Origin: Clostridiales bacterium
GTDB lineage: Bacteria > Bacillota > Clostridia > Lachnospirales > JAITVM01
NCBI GenBank assembly: GCA_031285815.1
Contig: JAITVM010000245.1
Span: forward strand, 1 to 5,165
Length of the DNA: 5,165 nt
Direction: 5' to 3'
Part shown: piece by piece, positions 1 through 5,165 of the stretch
Layout: every line of letters begins with the position of its first letter
Position numbering within the stretch: position 1 is the first letter of the stretch
Position numbers and translations under genes: made by a program
Notes under the pieces: generated by a model
What the model was told of the DNA's origin: nothing
Database searches by the model: none
The model's input: the letters and a program-made list of their open reading frames with translations, nothing else

Positions 1-746
1 GGGTGCCCATAGTCAGACATATGCACCCGTATTTGATGCGTGCGCCCGGTTTTTAAAATCAACTCAACCAGTGTATATCCATCAAACCTATCCAAAACAT
101 TAAAATTAGTAATAGCAGGCTTCCCATTTTTATAATTAACGGCCATCCGCTTACGCTCTTTAGGGTCCCGCCCAATAGGTTTTTCGATAACCCCGCTGTC
201 TTCCTTTATACCCCCAAAAACCAGCGCATAATATTTCCTGGACATAGAATGCTCTTGTAACTGTTTCGCCAAAGAATTATGTGCCATATCGTTTTTCGCA
301 GCTATAAGGACCCCGGAAGTATCTTTATCGATCCTATGTACTATCCCCGGGCGCAGCACACCGTTAATTCCTGACAGCGAGCCCCCGCAGTGGTTAAGGA
401 GCGCATTTACAAGGGTCCCTTCATAATGGCCCGGGGCTGGGTGAACCACCATATTCTGCGGCTTGTTTATTAAGATTACATCCCCATCCTCATAAACTAT
501 ATCTAATTCAATATCCTCTTTAAGCACATTAAGCTCTTTAGCCTCGGGCACTATAACAGAAATATTGTCGCCCATCTTAACCCTGTAATTAGCTTTTCCG
601 CATTTGCCATCAACAGACACTAACCCGCCATCAATGTATTTTTGTACTGCCGAGCGCGACTTTCCCGGTATTTTTTCCGAAACAAATATATCAAGCCTTT
701 TATTAATATCGTTAATGCTAACCAATGCCTGAAGCTCGCTACCCAT
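1..746 (-). CDS. RluA/RluD-family 23S rRNA pseudouridine synthase (3' end cut by window edge)
   Basis: Converts specific uridines of ribosomal RNA (probably 23S) to pseudouridine in the cytoplasm. I translated it directly: 248 codons are visible, and the last part of the C-terminus lies beyond the left edge. An N-terminal S4 RNA-binding domain covers about residues 15-65 (RLDIFVSEK, then SRSAVQKYI and GLVSVDGK). The PseudoU_synth_2 catalytic domain starts near residue 85 (INKPQNMVVHPAPGH). The signature HRIDKDTSG holds the presumed catalytic Asp140. Further family motifs are GRDPKERKRMAV (192-203) and KTGRTHQIRVHM (232-243). The ATG at 746-744 overlaps the end of lspA by 8 nt, and AGGTG sits 6 nt upstream, which indicates translational coupling. 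It resembles the gene that follows lspA in many Bacillota (ylyB in Bacillus subtilis) and is RluD-like in architecture. The exact target uridines cannot be told from sequence. The family is certain; the subfamily is less so. Confidence 0.95.
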   Translation of the reverse strand, partial: MGSELQALVSINDINKRLDIFVSEKIPGKSRSAVQKYIDGGLVSVDGKCGKANYRVKMGDNISVIVPEAKELNVLKEDIELDIVYEDGDVILINKPQNMVVHPAPGHYEGTLVNALLNHCGGSLSGINGVLRPGIVHRIDKDTSGVLIAAKNDMAHNSLAKQLQEHSMSRKYYALVFGGIKEDSGVIEKPIGRDPKERKRMAVNYKNGKPAITNFNVLDRFDGYTLVELILKTGRTHQIRVHMSDYGH

Positions 747-1221
747 TCCTGACACCTGTGTCTTCTTTTATAAAAAACAACACTAAAACCGCTAACAACA
801 GCGCCCCGACTACAACATACGTGTCCGCAAGGTTAAACACAGGGAAGTTCATAAATTTAATAAATGTAGCATGCAAAAAATCGATAACGTAGCCATTTAA
901 AAGCCTGTCTATAAAATTGCCAGCGGCCCCTGATAATATTAAAACCAGGCACCACCTGGCCAAATTATAGGTTTTTGTTTTTGGCATTTTAATATAATAA
1001 TAAATTATAATTGAAACAATAATAATAGTCGATATTACAAAAAACCACCTGGCACCCTGCAATAGCCCAAAGGCGGCGCCCCTATTTTCAACAAAAGTAA
1101 AATTAAAAACGCCTTCTATTAAATATATTGACCCAATATCTTTTAAATTGTTAAAAGCGAGCCATTTCGTAAACTGGTCTATTGCCACCAGAAACATAAA
1201 TACCACAACCGGTAAAACCAT
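739..1221 (-). CDS. lspA: Lipoprotein signal peptidase (signal peptidase II)
   Basis: Membrane aspartyl protease that removes the signal peptide from diacylglyceryl-prolipoproteins after Lgt has modified the lipobox cysteine. The 160-aa length is normal for the family. It has four hydrophobic segments, at about residues 3-15, 58-76, 90-100 and 134-151. Conserved motifs are all present: DQFTKW (15-20), ENRGAAFG (45-52), GAAGNFIDR (98-106, catalytic Asp105) and FPVFNLAD (126-133, catalytic Asp133). The enzyme therefore looks intact. The ATG lies 3 nt after the aroB stop codon, with AGGGG 8 nt upstream inside the end of aroB. Its own end overlaps the pseudouridine synthase start by 8 nt. Both junctions point to co-transcription and coupled translation. 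Confidence in function is very high. Confidence 0.97.
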   Translation of the reverse strand: MVLPVVVFMFLVAIDQFTKWLAFNNLKDIGSIYLIEGVFNFTFVENRGAAFGLLQGARWFFVISTIIIVSIIIYYYIKMPKTKTYNLARWCLVLILSGAAGNFIDRLLNGYVIDFLHATFIKFMNFPVFNLADTYVVVGALLLAVLVLFFIKEDTGVRNG

Positions 1222-1224
1222 ACC

Positions 1225-2304
1225 CTATACCCCTAACTCCGTTAGCCCTCTATTTATGCAAAGGGATAATTCCTGCCTGCTAGGCTTAACTATTAAAGCC
1301 CCGCCTATCCCTTTGAGTGTTATAATACTAATTACGTTATTTTTTGTTTTTTTGTCTAGGTACATTTGAGAAATAATTTCCTCTTCATTAAAATTATTAT
1401 TAAAACCATATAGCCCAAAATATTTTAATATATTTATTATAGAAGCGTATTCATCTTCATTTATATAATTATTCTGTAGCGCGTAATAAGCTGAACAAAC
1501 CATGCCGATTGCCACCGAGTGCCCATGCGTCAATTGGAACCCGGACAAGGTTTCGAAAGCGTGGCCAAAGGTATGCCCAAAATTCAAAATTTCCCGCAGG
1601 CCGGATTCTTTTTCGTCTTGCCTGACAATAGATTTTTTTATTTCACAAGATTTAAATATTAAGCTTTGTAAAATATCAAAATCCAGCGCGTTTATTTTTT
1701 CTTTGTTTTCTATTATAAATTCATAGTAAGGTTTGCCCATAATAAGGCCATGCTTAATAACTTCGGCCATGCCCGAAGCAAACTGCCGTTTATCTAATGT
1801 TTTTAAAGCATTTATATTTGTATAGACAAATTTAGGCTGATAAAATGCGCCTATTAAGTTTTTATTGCCCAAAAAATCTACGCCAGTTTTCCCGCCAACA
1901 CTCGAGTCAATTTGGGCTAAAAGTGTCGTCGGGGCCTGGGCATAGGAAATGCCCCGCATATATGTTGCCGCAACAAAGCCAACCAAATCACCTGTTACAC
2001 CGCCCCCAAGGGCTATTAGCAAGGATTTTCTGTCAAAACAATTATTAATTAAAAACTCATAAATTAATCTTGCCGTATCTAAATTTTTATTCCTTTCGCC
2101 TGCCTCAAATACATATCCATAGGTATTTGGCCCTATCAAAGCTTTTACCTCTTCTAAATATAATTTTGAAACATTGGAATCCGAGATAACACATATTTTT
2201 TCAAAGCCCCAGTTTTTCAAAACCCCCGGCAAACCTGAAAAGCCCCCTGCAAAATAAATATTATATCCCGCCGACGGCGTATCTACTAAAAGCGGATTCA
2301 ACAA
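1225..2304 (-). CDS. aroB: 3-dehydroquinate synthase
   Basis: Catalyses the second step of the shikimate pathway: DAHP to 3-dehydroquinate with loss of phosphate, using NAD+ and a divalent metal (usually Zn2+ or Co2+). The 359-aa length matches the single-domain bacterial enzyme. Motifs in order: the NAD-binding glycine loop GGGVTGDLVGFVAATYMRG (100-118), PTTLLAQIDSSVGGKTGVD (125-143), GNKNLIGAFYQP (146-157), GMAEVIKHG (178-186, metal ligand Glu181), NFGHTFGHAFE (241-251, metal ligand His244) and THGHSVAIGM (259-268, metal ligand His260). The last motif has His where many family members have Glu (HGE). The start is a TTG; two TTG codons are in tandem at 2304 and 2301. A strong GGAGG gives spacings of 4 and 7 nt, so the second may be the true start. 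It lies 21 nt after the CorC-type gene and 3 nt before lspA, so it is an operon member. No other shikimate gene is in the window. Confidence 0.97.
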   Translation of the reverse strand: MLNPLLVDTPSAGYNIYFAGGFSGLPGVLKNWGFEKICVISDSNVSKLYLEEVKALIGPNTYGYVFEAGERNKNLDTARLIYEFLINNCFDRKSLLIALGGGVTGDLVGFVAATYMRGISYAQAPTTLLAQIDSSVGGKTGVDFLGNKNLIGAFYQPKFVYTNINALKTLDKRQFASGMAEVIKHGLIMGKPYYEFIIENKEKINALDFDILQSLIFKSCEIKKSIVRQDEKESGLREILNFGHTFGHAFETLSGFQLTHGHSVAIGMVCSAYYALQNNYINEDEYASIINILKYFGLYGFNNNFNEEEIISQMYLDKKTKNNVISIITLKGIGGALIVKPSRQELSLCINRGLTELGV

Positions 2305-2306
2305 AA

Positions 2307-2313
2307 CCCCTCC
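2307..2313 (-). promoter_or_regulatory. Strong ribosome binding site of aroB
   Basis: GGAGGGG lies in the 21-nt gap between the CorC-type gene and aroB. It is the best Shine-Dalgarno match in the window and supports TTG initiation: spacing from GGAGG is 4 nt to the TTG at 2304 and 7 nt to the TTG at 2301. The second spacing is closer to the usual optimum. Confidence 0.75.
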
Positions 2314-2325
2314 ATGTGATTAAAA

Positions 2326-3618
2326 TTATACATCTTTATGGGCTACCATAGACATTATCCGTTTGTCCTGCACATTATTTATTTTAAATATAACGCCGGC
2401 ATATTCGATTTCATACTTCCCGCCATTTTCAGGCACGTGGCCAAGCTGGCCCGTTAAAAAGCCGCCGATCGTATCATACTCTTCCGCTTCTTCAATCTTG
2501 ATATCAAGTGCTTGGGCAACATCAACAACCTCTGCTACCCCTGAAATAAAAAATGTAGATTCGTTTATTTTTTCGATCTCCGGGATTTCATGGTCGTCGT
2601 ATTCGTCCGATATATTGCCTACAATCTCTTCAGTTAAGTCTTCCATTGTAACAATTCCGGATGTGCCGCCATATTCGTCAACAATAATAACCATATAGAC
2701 ACGGTTTTTTTGCATCTCTTTAAAAAGCACATCGGTTTTTTTTGACTCCGGCAAAAAATGGGCTTTCCGTATTATTTTATTAAGTTCAATCTGCGCCTCT
2801 GGGTCAATTAAATATTCCAAAATATCTTTTATATGTAGGATACCGATAATATTGTCAATATTCTCTTCATAAACAGGCATCCGGGAATATTTTTCTTCTG
2901 TGATTATTTTTATTATCTCACTTTTTGAAGCTTCTACATTAATAGCAACAATATTAGTCCTATGTGTCGCAACCTCGCCCACAGTTTTATTGTCAAATTC
3001 GAAAACATTATTAATCATTTCTATTTCTGCCTGGTCAATATTGCCAAGTTCCCGCGAGGCATCAACCATCATCCTGATCTCTTCCTCGGAATAGTCGTAT
3101 TCAAAATACTCATTCGATATATTAAGCAGCTTAATCAAAAATTCTGTAAATGCTATGCAGAAAAAAATAAACGGCTTCGATAAAACATAAATAATATATA
3201 TCAAAACCGGTAAAGATTTAATTATATAGCTTGCTTGTTTTGCGGCTATGCTTTTCGGTATTAATTCAGTAACCACAAAAATCAAAATTACCATTATAAC
3301 AACTGATAACGTAAATATCGAAAAAACGAGCATATCATTTGAAATAGGTTCGAATAGGGCTAACATAAAATTTAAGTAGTCCCGAAAAAAAGCTATAATA
3401 AAATAAATACCTAAACAGATTGTCAAAACCATATGCCAGAATTTAAGCGAAACCTCTATTTTGTGCTGGTCCTTAAATATTTGGGCCGCTATCGCCCCCG
3501 TTTCTTCGGGTATCCGTTTTAGCTTGTTTTTATTGGCATAAACAACAGCTATTTCTAAGAGCTTCAAAACACCTTTAAAAACTATCAGTAAGACAAAATA
3601 CATAAATGTCCTAAACAA
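2326..3618 (-). CDS. CorC/HlyC-type (CNNM family) membrane transporter with CBS pair
   Basis: Integral membrane protein of the CorC/HlyC (UPF0053, CNNM) family, whose studied members export or control Mg2+ and other divalent cations; older haemolysin names in this family are historical. Numbering is from the TTG at 3618 (430 aa). The N-terminal DUF21/CNNM region has hydrophobic segments at about 5-27, 60-82, 95-117 and 136-164. It includes a first-helix glutamate (EIAVV, Glu22) and the TELIPKSIA motif (around Pro121-Lys122). A CBS pair follows: about 218-268 (RMPVYEE, IIGILHIKDIL) and 282-334 (VDEYGGTSGIVTMEDL). The CorC_HlyC domain is at about 350-428 (YDTIGGFLTGQLGHVP). The start is uncertain. 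The frame is open to a GTG at 3642, which has no Shine-Dalgarno. I prefer the TTG at 3618 (GGAG 8 nt upstream); an ATG at 3603 has AGGA 5 nt upstream. It is the first gene after the promoter at 3669-3697. The transported ion is inferred from the family only. Confidence 0.92.
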   Translation of the reverse strand: MFRTFMYFVLLIVFKGVLKLLEIAVVYANKNKLKRIPEETGAIAAQIFKDQHKIEVSLKFWHMVLTICLGIYFIIAFFRDYLNFMLALFEPISNDMLVFSIFTLSVVIMVILIFVVTELIPKSIAAKQASYIIKSLPVLIYIIYVLSKPFIFFCIAFTEFLIKLLNISNEYFEYDYSEEEIRMMVDASRELGNIDQAEIEMINNVFEFDNKTVGEVATHRTNIVAINVEASKSEIIKIITEEKYSRMPVYEENIDNIIGILHIKDILEYLIDPEAQIELNKIIRKAHFLPESKKTDVLFKEMQKNRVYMVIIVDEYGGTSGIVTMEDLTEEIVGNISDEYDDHEIPEIEKINESTFFISGVAEVVDVAQALDIKIEEAEEYDTIGGFLTGQLGHVPENGGKYEIEYAGVIFKINNVQDKRIMSMVAHKDV

Positions 3619-3626
3619 AATGGTCA

Positions 3627-3630
3627 CTCC
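3627..3630 (-). promoter_or_regulatory. Ribosome binding site favouring the TTG start of the CorC-type gene
   Basis: GGAG lies 8 nt before the TTG at 3618. It falls inside the frame if translation is taken from the upstream GTG at 3642, which itself has only an A/T run in front of it. This is the reason for preferring the shorter product. It competes with AGGA in front of the ATG at 3603. Confidence 0.5.
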
Positions 3631-3668
3631 AAATTCAATCACTTAATACTTTTTAATATTTTAAATAT

Positions 3669-3697
3669 AGTTTACAATCATACATTTTTAATGTCAA
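3669..3697 (-). promoter_or_regulatory. Sigma-A type promoter for the CorC-aroB-lspA-rluA operon
   Basis: On the minus strand, a perfect -35 box TTGACA (3697-3692) is followed by a 17-nt spacer (3691-3675) and a -10 box TAAACT (3674-3669, 4 of 6 consensus bases). Transcription would begin near 3662. That leaves a leader of roughly 20 to 60 nt, depending on which start codon of the CorC-type gene is used. The site fills the short gap right after the stop of the SLH gene and faces the operon, with AT-rich flanks. No operator or riboswitch is apparent in the leader, so expression may simply be constitutive. Confidence 0.75.
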
Positions 3698-3709
3698 GCC
3701 TATCACAAG

Positions 3710-4525
3710 CTACTTGCCCAGCCAAACCTCCGCTTCATCTTCACTTATGCATTTATGGGTTACCGCGGCTTCCATAACCGATTTATATAATTTATGGCTT
3801 TCCGGGACGTCGGCAAAACCCATACTGTACCCTTCTTGGCCACTAGCCAGGTTATCCCGCGACAATAGCATATTAATTATACATACGCTTTCCGCCCGGG
3901 TAATATTCTGTAGCCGGCTCATATTATTTGTTTGTAAAAAAGCATCAATAATGCTGTCGTTGACACAATCGTCTATATATAATGAAGCAAGTGAAATAAA
4001 TTCATACCTGCTCATTAATTTATCCGGCGCATAGCCTTGCCCGTTAAAAAATTCGCCAAAGCCCTTGCTTAAAAAATAATCCTCCGCACCTTTATACCAT
4101 GGCCCTTCCCAATTAGCAACGCTTGGTTTATAAACTTCATAAATATTATAAAGCATAACTATCGCCTCGGGCCATGTAATTTCTTTATCCGGCATAAAAT
4201 AGCCCGATTCATAGCCGCTTATATATTTTGGGTGAAGCTGCCACCCTTTTTGCCATTCTTCTGCCTTTGTATAAATAAATGTTGTTTTATCATTTATGTC
4301 AAATGTAGCAAATTTGTAATCCGCGCCAATGACCATATAATTTTCTATAACCGGCGCTTGGATTTTTATTTTTTCATATTGCCCGCCATATAACTTATAT
4401 TCCTCTAAAATATTTCCATTGCCGTCTATACATGAAACATTTAGCCCAATTGTTTCTTCGGCCATGGCAGAAACAGCCTCTGGGCATAATAATGCTATCA
4501 AAATAATAATTATAAGCTTTCGCAT
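3710..4525 (-). CDS. Exported protein with MucBP-like domain and divergent SLH repeats
   Basis: A 271-aa secreted protein, probably attached to the cell wall. A signal peptide spans residues 1-20 (MRK, then a run of Ile/Leu, cleavage likely after VSA). Residues about 24-87 look like a MucBP-type beta domain (CIDGNGNIL, then a GGQYEKIKI turn, then TTFIYTK). SLH-like units follow: about 90-130 (YISGYESGYFMPDKEITWPEAIVML), 143-184 (GYAPDKLMSRYEFISLA), a weak one at 190-224 (NITRAESVCIINML), and a closing half unit at 237-268 (FADVPESHKLYKSVMEAAVTH, ending EVW). SLH domains bind pyruvylated secondary cell-wall polymers. The repeats are degenerate, so wall binding is inferred. The ATG is preceded by GAGG at 10 nt; a nearer ATG at 4532 is out of frame. 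It is a separate unit from the downstream operon, although no terminator separates them. The specific role is unknown. Confidence 0.85.
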   Translation of the reverse strand: MRKLIIIILIALLCPEAVSAMAEETIGLNVSCIDGNGNILEEYKLYGGQYEKIKIQAPVIENYMVIGADYKFATFDINDKTTFIYTKAEEWQKGWQLHPKYISGYESGYFMPDKEITWPEAIVMLYNIYEVYKPSVANWEGPWYKGAEDYFLSKGFGEFFNGQGYAPDKLMSRYEFISLASLYIDDCVNDSIIDAFLQTNNMSRLQNITRAESVCIINMLLSRDNLASGQEGYSMGFADVPESHKLYKSVMEAAVTHKCISEDEAEVWLGK

Positions 4526-4590
4526 TTTTCATCAGCCTCGTAATCTAAAAAGTTTTTCAAAACATAATTGTTTTTTGTACTTGGCAAAAT

Positions 4591-4624
4591 CAATTAATTT
4601 TATCTTACGTAAAATATCCAATTG
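4591..4624. repeat. Imperfect inverted repeat centred on the palindrome TTACGTAA
   Basis: The outer arms are CAATT (4591-4595) and AATTG (4620-4624). The inner arms are ATTTTA (4597-4602) and TAAAAT (4610-4615). The centre carries the 8-bp palindrome TTACGTAA (4605-4612). It could be an operator for the SLH gene, but in DNA this rich in A and T such a match can arise by chance. Confidence 0.25.
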
Positions 4625-4640
4625 TTATACATAAAGGCAA
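4611..4640 (-). promoter_or_regulatory. Weak promoter candidate for the SLH gene
   Basis: TTGCCT (4640-4635) and TATTTT (4616-4611) are separated by 18 nt, each matching 4 of 6 consensus bases. The -10 box overlaps the inverted repeat at 4591-4624. It is the best-spaced pair I found in this gap, but the AT richness makes it unreliable. Confidence 0.3.
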
Positions 4641-4684
4641 ACCAATTTATATTTATGGGTGGAATCAATTTTTACATTAAAATA

Positions 4685-4715
4685 CCCCTATCATAGTTTT
4701 ATCCTATGATAGGGG
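4685..4715 (-). terminator. Intrinsic terminator after the ribokinase gene
   Basis: A perfect 12-bp stem (arms 4685-4696 and 4704-4715) encloses a 7-nt loop. On the minus strand the stem ends in GGGG and is followed by TATTTTAATG, a modest U-tract. It begins 8 nt beyond the ribokinase stop codon. The other strand has a poorer T run after the stem, so it most likely acts on minus-strand transcripts. It isolates the sugar kinase from the SLH gene. Confidence 0.85.
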
Positions 4716-4723
4716 GCTATTTA

Positions 4724-5165
4724 TTAGATAAGCTGCTTCATCCATGGGATCGAGGGCTCCGCGCCCTTACTCGAGACAGCAATTGCCGCGGCATATGAAG
4801 CCAGTTCAAGAGCTTCTTCGTACCCTCTTCCAGAGGTAATGCAGTGTAGAAAATATCCGGTAAAGGTATCGCCTGCTGCAGTGGTATCAACTGCGGTAAC
4901 CTTGCGCCCCCCACTATAGATGCGCCGGCCTGCACCCTGAAAGGCAGAGCCACGCGCACCAAGGGTAAGCACAACTCCGGCCTGTGGATAAAGGGCAGCA
5001 AACTTATCCAGAATACCATCAGGTTCTGTAGAACCCGTAAGTTGTGCCCCTTCAATCTCATTTACAAAAAACAGGCTGACATACCCAAGCGGCCACCCCT
5101 TAATATTTTCTGTATAAGGCGAAGGGTTAAGCGCTACCTTTAACTTTTTTTCTGCAGCCTTTTCA
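4724..5165 (-). CDS. rbsK: Ribokinase-type PfkB sugar kinase (C-terminal half; 5' part beyond window)
   Basis: ATP-dependent sugar kinase of the PfkB family, most like ribokinase (D-ribose to ribose 5-phosphate). The frame is open from the right edge: 146 residues are visible, about half of a usual 300-310-aa ribokinase. Motifs, numbered within the fragment: LNPSP (12-16), the NXXE motif VNEIE (Asn35-Glu38) followed by LTG, VVLTLGARG (about 62-72), and the signature VDTTAAGDTFTG with catalytic Asp99. The end, SKGAEPSIPW, matches the ribokinase C-terminal loop that binds monovalent cation. Substrate specificity is set largely by the missing N-terminal half, so another pentose or a nucleoside is possible. 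No rbs transport genes are visible. Its composition differs from the other genes: roughly 55% GC in the stretches I counted, no ATA among 8 Ile codons and one TTA among 13 Leu codons. A strong terminator follows it. Confidence 0.9.
   Translation of the reverse strand, partial: EKAAEKKLKVALNPSPYTENIKGWPLGYVSLFFVNEIEGAQLTGSTEPDGILDKFAALYPQAGVVLTLGARGSAFQGAGRRIYSGGRKVTAVDTTAAGDTFTGYFLHCITSGRGYEEALELASYAAAIAVSSKGAEPSIPWMKQLI

Larger units (their letters stand above)
4526..4684. other. AT-rich intergenic region upstream of the SLH gene
   Basis: No coding region on either strand. It should hold the promoter of the SLH gene. It contains GAGG (4536-4539) as its ribosome site, a weak promoter candidate (4611-4640) and an imperfect inverted repeat (4591-4624). 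I see no riboswitch, RNA gene or mobile-element end. Confidence 0.6.

Noticed and set aside
2363..2698. 111-codon plus-strand frame antisense to the CorC-type gene
   Set aside because: Serine/isoleucine-rich shadow of a well-supported gene, without family resemblance. The other plus-strand frames (1148-1369, 1502-1726, 1845-2048, 2900-3183, 3714-4034, 4419-4634) were rejected for the same reason.
3690..3720. Terminator after the SLH gene
   Set aside because: Only a 4-bp CAAG/CTTG pairing is visible, with no stable stem. The region is better explained by the operon promoter, so some read-through from the SLH gene is possible.
4484..4510. Possible lipoprotein lipobox at ALLC (residues 11-14) of the SLH protein
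   Set aside because: The residue before the cysteine is Leu, not Gly, Ala or Ser, and a good type I cleavage site (VSA) follows six residues later.
4724..4972. A complete 82-aa gene starting at 4972
   Set aside because: The codon at 4972 is an internal GTG (valine) in VVLTLGARG; the kinase frame continues unbroken to the right edge.
4738..5061. Open frame of 107 codons on the minus strand within the kinase region
   Set aside because: It is an offset shadow of the ribokinase frame, which carries all the PfkB motifs; its translation resembles no protein I know.
1..5165. CRISPR array, transposase, toxin-antitoxin, tRNA or rRNA gene, or other novel system
   Set aside because: No regularly spaced repeats, no mobile-element genes or ends, and no RNA gene signatures were seen on either strand; the genes fill nearly all of the window.

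Overview
The window is a 5.2 kb piece of bacterial chromosome in which every gene I can support lies on the minus strand, so it reads from right to left. The S-layer-homology (SLH) exported protein, the Shine-Dalgarno-type ribosome sites, the use of TTG starts, the low GC content and the lspA-rluA gene order together suggest a low-GC Bacillota, most likely of the class Clostridia. This is inferred from gene content only; I cannot name a genus.

Layout in the direction of transcription. (1) The C-terminal half of a ribokinase-type PfkB sugar kinase enters from the right edge and ends at 4724. A 12-bp perfect hairpin terminator follows (4685-4715). (2) An AT-rich intergenic gap follows, with only a weak promoter candidate. 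(3) A 271-aa exported protein (4525-3710) has a signal peptide, a MucBP-like domain and divergent SLH repeats. (4) A well-formed promoter (TTGACA, 17 bp, TAAACT; 3697-3669) starts a compact four-gene run: a CorC/HlyC-type CNNM membrane transporter, aroB (3-dehydroquinate synthase), lspA (lipoprotein signal peptidase) and an RluA-family 23S rRNA pseudouridine synthase, which runs off the left edge. The three junctions in this run are a 21-nt gap, a 3-nt gap and an 8-nt overlap, so it is very probably a single operon. No terminator is visible at its end.

The operon joins housekeeping functions that do not form one pathway: probable Mg2+/divalent-cation homeostasis, shikimate/aromatic biosynthesis, lipoprotein maturation and ribosome modification. 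lspA next to an RluA-family gene is a familiar arrangement in Bacillota; the aroB and CorC genes in front of them are the less familiar part.

I found no mobile element, CRISPR array, tRNA or rRNA gene, and no evidence of an undescribed system. The points most worth a second look are the abrupt rise in GC content and change in codon use in the ribokinase fragment (transfer or an assembly join), the unresolved start of the CorC-type gene, and the architecture of the SLH protein.
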